The position numbers and the translations under genes are program-made. The notes beneath the pieces were generated by a model. That model had not been told where the DNA came from. It saw only the letters and a list, made by a program, of their open reading frames with translations, and did not search any database. A DNA stretch of 60,432 nt from Mnemiopsis leidyi (lineage: Eukaryota > Ctenophora > Tentaculata > Lobata > Bolinopsidae), in the NCBI GenBank assembly GCA_000226015.1, contig JH152945.1:171880-232311 (forward strand), given 5' to 3'. Below, piece after piece: positions 57,513 through 60,432 of this stretch (its first letter is position 1; each line of letters begins with the position of its first letter).

Positions 57513-57710
57513 GAAGCCCGCTGTTGTATTGATTCTTCTGCTTGGGAACATGGGAACCGATATCTTCCCAGCGGCCAGCTGTATAACTTGTTAGCCAATT
57601 CTCGTTAGTACTCTGGATCACATCTTATATCATTTTATGTCGTCAAAGCAGAAAACCTCATCTGTGTGGTCCTTTTTTTACTGTACGAACTGAATCTCGT
57701 ACACAAATCT

Positions 57711-58179
57711 CTGTTACACAAATCAATTTAGTGACACTGTTACACACATCAATAAAGTTACACTGTTACACACATCGACAATCAAGTGTAAATGTTACAC
57801 ACACCAACAATAAAGTCAGTGCACATTCTGATAACAATGCTATTAACTCTTTATCCTACAAGGTCATCAAATCTTCGTCTGCTCAGAGAGCTAGGGCTCT
57901 CTTTATGATCTGTGTAGCATTAAAATCACGAAGCTTCGGAAAGATGCTCTCAGTTTTTGAGCTTTATTTGCTTGTACCGACCTTTATTATTCTTGTCATG
58001 TAATATACTATTCCAGATAGCTATTGTTTACACCAGTGAGCGACCCTGATAAAACAAAATTTGAAATTATCCTCATTGAGGATGGCAAGTCTGATCTTGT
58101 TTTGCCTGATAAACTTCGTTCTCTGGAGTGTAGCCCCTGTTGGAGCAGATGTTTCAGGTAACTATCTTGAAATAGAATG
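57711..58179 (+). repeat. Promoter/signal-exon duplication, copy B
   Basis: Second copy of 56616-57086, with a 3-bp length change and scattered substitutions. It contains the first exon of the lectin-like gene. Confidence 0.95.
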
Positions 58180-58816
58180 AGATGCAAAAAATTTTTGAAA
58201 TTAGAATATAATGCTGACAACCCCTTACATTTTACAACCATTATTATAAACGAGGGGACCCAAGAAAATGTTGTGCAGAAGTAAACTTACTGAAAGCAAT
58301 TTTAGCATTGAATATTTTCATCTATATCAATCTAGCTGGTCTTGTTTTAAGAAAGGAATTTACCTTGCAGGGAATTTCTTGATCAAACCCTTGTCTGCCT
58401 CACAAATTAGCACCTATGGAGATGGATCAGCAGATAAAGCTATTGATGGTGACAAGACAACAAATTGCCACACTCTTGACTATTGGGACACATTGCTGTG
58501 GTATAAAATGAGCTTCAAAGACACATTTTGTTTTTCTGAAGTTGTTGTCATTCAATCTCACCTAAGCTATTTTGCACTTCGTATGGAGGATGCAAAAATA
58601 TCTGTAGTGAATAACAACAATGGAATGGAATATCTGTGTGGAGTTCTCAAAACCACAGATGTTTATACACTGGAAGGTCAAACTTACCAGTTTCCCTGTG
58701 GAAGAAGTGCATGTGGAAATGAAGTTAAACTAACACTACTGCACGAGTCAGGCAAATATGACCATGGAGCTATCATCCACATAAGTGAAATCATGGCTTA
58801 TACAAGTCCAGGTTAG
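58082..58816 (+). CDS. Secreted F5/8C (F-lectin-like) domain protein
   Basis: Exon 58082-58157 encodes the signal peptide (MASLILFCLINFVLWSVAP...). It splices in phase 1 to 58371-58816 (acceptor TACCTTGCAG), giving 173 codons. The mature part has the layout of a discoidin or fucolectin-type domain: a start like LSASQISTYGDGSADKAIDG, the TTNCHTLDYW loop, the central SEVVVIQ strand, paired cysteines (YLCGVL, QFPCGRSACG) and the closing IIHISEIMAY. Such domains bind sugars or phospholipids outside the cell. The stop GGT TAG is immediate, but CCAG/GTTAGT is also a donor, so a longer product is possible. An unspliced form from the ATG at 58268 would lack the signal. Confidence 0.75.
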
Positions 58817-59711
58817 TGAGAGTGCAGTTTATCATGAAGCTAATTTAAAAAGGCATACATTATATTTCATCATACGCTACTTTTTACTTCTAGTCCATTT
58901 TTAGGAAAAAAATTTCTTAGCCAAGCCTTTGGCCGATTATTAATGCGCCCATTAGATTTATCACAAAGTTATCACAAGATTTATCACAATTGTTTATTAC
59001 AATGGGCCAAATTATAAATTTAAATTCTAGCTTGATTGAACTCTGCAAACCAACAGGTCTTGAAAAATGCATGGATAAAAAGTTGAAACTTCTAGACAAG
59101 ATCCAAGTTTTTACTTGGATCCTTTACCAGTTTATGTTCCTATACAGTAGCAATTTTTGCATGATTAACAATAAACATTAAACAATAATTGTGCAAAACA
59201 ATTGTGGTTTTGCTCTAACCAAAGCACTTTTGGTCACGTCACGTGCCGCCTGGGGCTGTGTAACAGCTGCAGGCAAAGCGTGTGTAAGCACCTGGTTAGG
59301 TGAACCCTGGTTGCCTTTGCAATAACGTCAACAGCACACCTCTGGCCTCCAGCAACTAGTACATTAATTTAATACACATTATGATTGAGTGTAATAATGG
59401 CTCAATCAACTCTACCCTCCTTTGGGTTATCATAGCTAAAACCCCACCCCTCTCAGTCATTAAACTGATTTAAAAAACTGCCTCGACCCCCTAATTGATA
59501 ATGTAACATCAGAAAAAAACAACCGTTCACATCTAACTTAGATATCACTATAACTTATTTTAAAAACTTGAAAATAGCTGTAACTTTTGCTTATTTAGAA
59601 GCACAAAGCAAGCTTTCATTTATAAGACCTCAATGCAAATTCTGTTAATATTCATCTCAGTCTGCCAATTTTTTCTAGTAAAAGATACGTTTTAGTTAAT
59701 GAGAACTTTAT
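58817..59711. other. Downstream region, nothing coding
   Basis: AT-rich. Contains one copy of the CACCTGGTTAGGTG hairpin motif at 59289-59302, shared with the left end of the window. Confidence 0.5.
59288..59305 (+). repeat. GCACCTGGTTAGGTGAAC motif (also at 1868 and 1320)
   Basis: Exact 18-base match to 1868-1885 and a one-mismatch copy at 1320-1337. It contains the inverted repeat CACCT-GGTT-AGGTG. It probably belongs to a dispersed element present at both ends of the window. Confidence 0.8.
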
Positions 59712-59790
59712 TTTTTGCCTGGGGACCTCAGGCTAATTGTTGCGGAGGGAAACGTAGAGAGAGCCGCACAACGCCCGGTAATTTATTTTA
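59712..59790 (-). repeat. Dispersed repeat, copy 2
   Basis: Reverse complement of 2446-2520 with a few differences. It contains GGGAAACGTAGAGAGAGCCG. Confidence 0.75.
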
Positions 59791-60178
59791 CGTCTTAATA
59801 TAACAGGAACATAGCGACAAAGGCCGTCAAAAATCAAATCAATCGATCCTTCAGGAGGCTCTTATGTGTCATTGTGGTACAAACGTGATTACCACCCAAA
59901 ATCAAACTAAATTTTGGTAATTTTCGTGGTGAATGGTTGTTTGCCACAAACTAAGCTTGCCAATGAACTGTCCAATCTGCCCAAGGAGATCTGTCACCAT
60001 ACAAAAGGAACTATGAACTACTTCACTGAACACATCTGGCAGGAGAGTATGAACAAAAGATTACAACATGAAGTCTTGCCATTCGTTCCTAAAGTCTCTG
60101 TCAATCCTCTTCCTACTCCAATGCTCAAAGGTTTGGAGTTGAAGTCCTCATCATGAGCCTGTTCTGAGAAAAAAAGCT
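59791..60178. other. Unassigned region with an open frame
   Basis: A + strand frame from about 59914 to the TGA at 60154-60156 is open for 80 codons (NGCLPQTKLANELSNLPKEI, then a Pro-rich VNPLPTPML). It lacks an ATG near its start and may be an exon or part of a mobile element. Not recognised. Confidence 0.3.
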
Positions 60179-60432
60179 GTGTGAAATCGATTGTACTTTT
60201 TAATGGTGCCATCCCGAACTCAAATAGGCTAAACCAGTGGATTTGGTGAAGGTTTTGTTGGAGGTGTTTTGACACACGTCCAAAGCTTGCGTCTCGCGGC
60301 AACGCGCTAGGGGCGAGATTTTTCAAACTTACTATTATTAGGAGAAGTTTTCGTCTAGAGTGAAAATTTTTAATTGTTTGCTAGGTGTGAAATCGATTGT
60401 ACTTTCTAATGATGCCATCCCGAACTCAAATA
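60179..60432 (+). repeat. 206-bp tandem repeat running off the window end
   Basis: GTGTGAAATCGATTGTACTT...GAACTCAAATA at 60179-60226 recurs at 60385-60432 with two differences, exactly to the last base of the window. Confidence 0.9.

Larger units (their letters stand above)
57087..57710. other. Unique insert between the two copies
   Basis: Holds a CCGGTTCCGGCCGGATATCC-like GC-rich repeat block (57090-57200), a palindromic 20-bp minisatellite (57252-57398) and an E-box cluster (57450-57512). No gene. Confidence 0.7.

Overview
This window looks like nuclear DNA of an invertebrate animal. It is AT-rich, has spliced genes with GT-AG introns of about 100 bp to several kb, and carries animal-specific proteins: a WWE/RING/DTC Deltex, the splicing factor PLRG1, a CNBD2-type cyclic-nucleotide-binding protein and an F5/8C-like secreted lectin. 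It also holds a tRNA-derived SINE, LINE fragments and very many short tandem repeats. I cannot name the species; an early-branching animal such as a cnidarian is plausible but unproven. All exon models below were built by hand from splice signals and reading phase, without transcripts.

Layout. 1-3.3 kb is repeat-rich: a cluster of fold-back repeats, one copy of a dispersed repeat and a SINE. 3.5-18.8 kb is gene-dense, with five genes on the + strand: a PHD plus four-C2H2 zinc-finger protein (3543-5864), a short acidic/coiled-coil protein (6859-7822), Deltex (9227-11388), PLRG1 (12118-15593) and a small putative membrane protein (17339-18778). At 19.8-21.3 kb on the minus strand is a cysteine-rich, single-pass receptor-like protein. 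It lies head to head, 471 bp away, with a hypothetical + strand gene (21785-23891). The CNBD2-like gene occupies 25.8-32.8 kb.

From 35.1 to about 55-56 kb the minus strand carries one long gene in pieces: seven phase-compatible exons encoding a type I membrane protein with a long cytoplasmic tail. Its introns hold a LINE with an inverted 5' part (38.2-40.0 kb, beside a 13-N assembly gap), a second LINE 3' end (44.9-45.3 kb) and many minisatellites. The right end (56.6-60.4 kb) has a roughly 470-bp segment, promoter plus signal-peptide exon, present twice. The second copy splices in phase to an F5/8C/F-lectin-like domain. The last 1.5 kb is repetitive.

The strongest points are: PLRG1 with a new TP-repeat amino-terminal extension of a kind otherwise seen in its spliceosomal partners; the duplicated promoter plus secretion-signal exon; several tandem arrays lying directly against splice sites, one containing extra copies of a splice acceptor; and a LINE whose structure fits twin priming. 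I see no CRISPR array, rRNA gene, intact tRNA gene or obviously viral gene. Working together: PLRG1 serves the spliceosome, Deltex serves ubiquitin/Notch signalling, and the remaining genes are not functionally linked by anything visible here.
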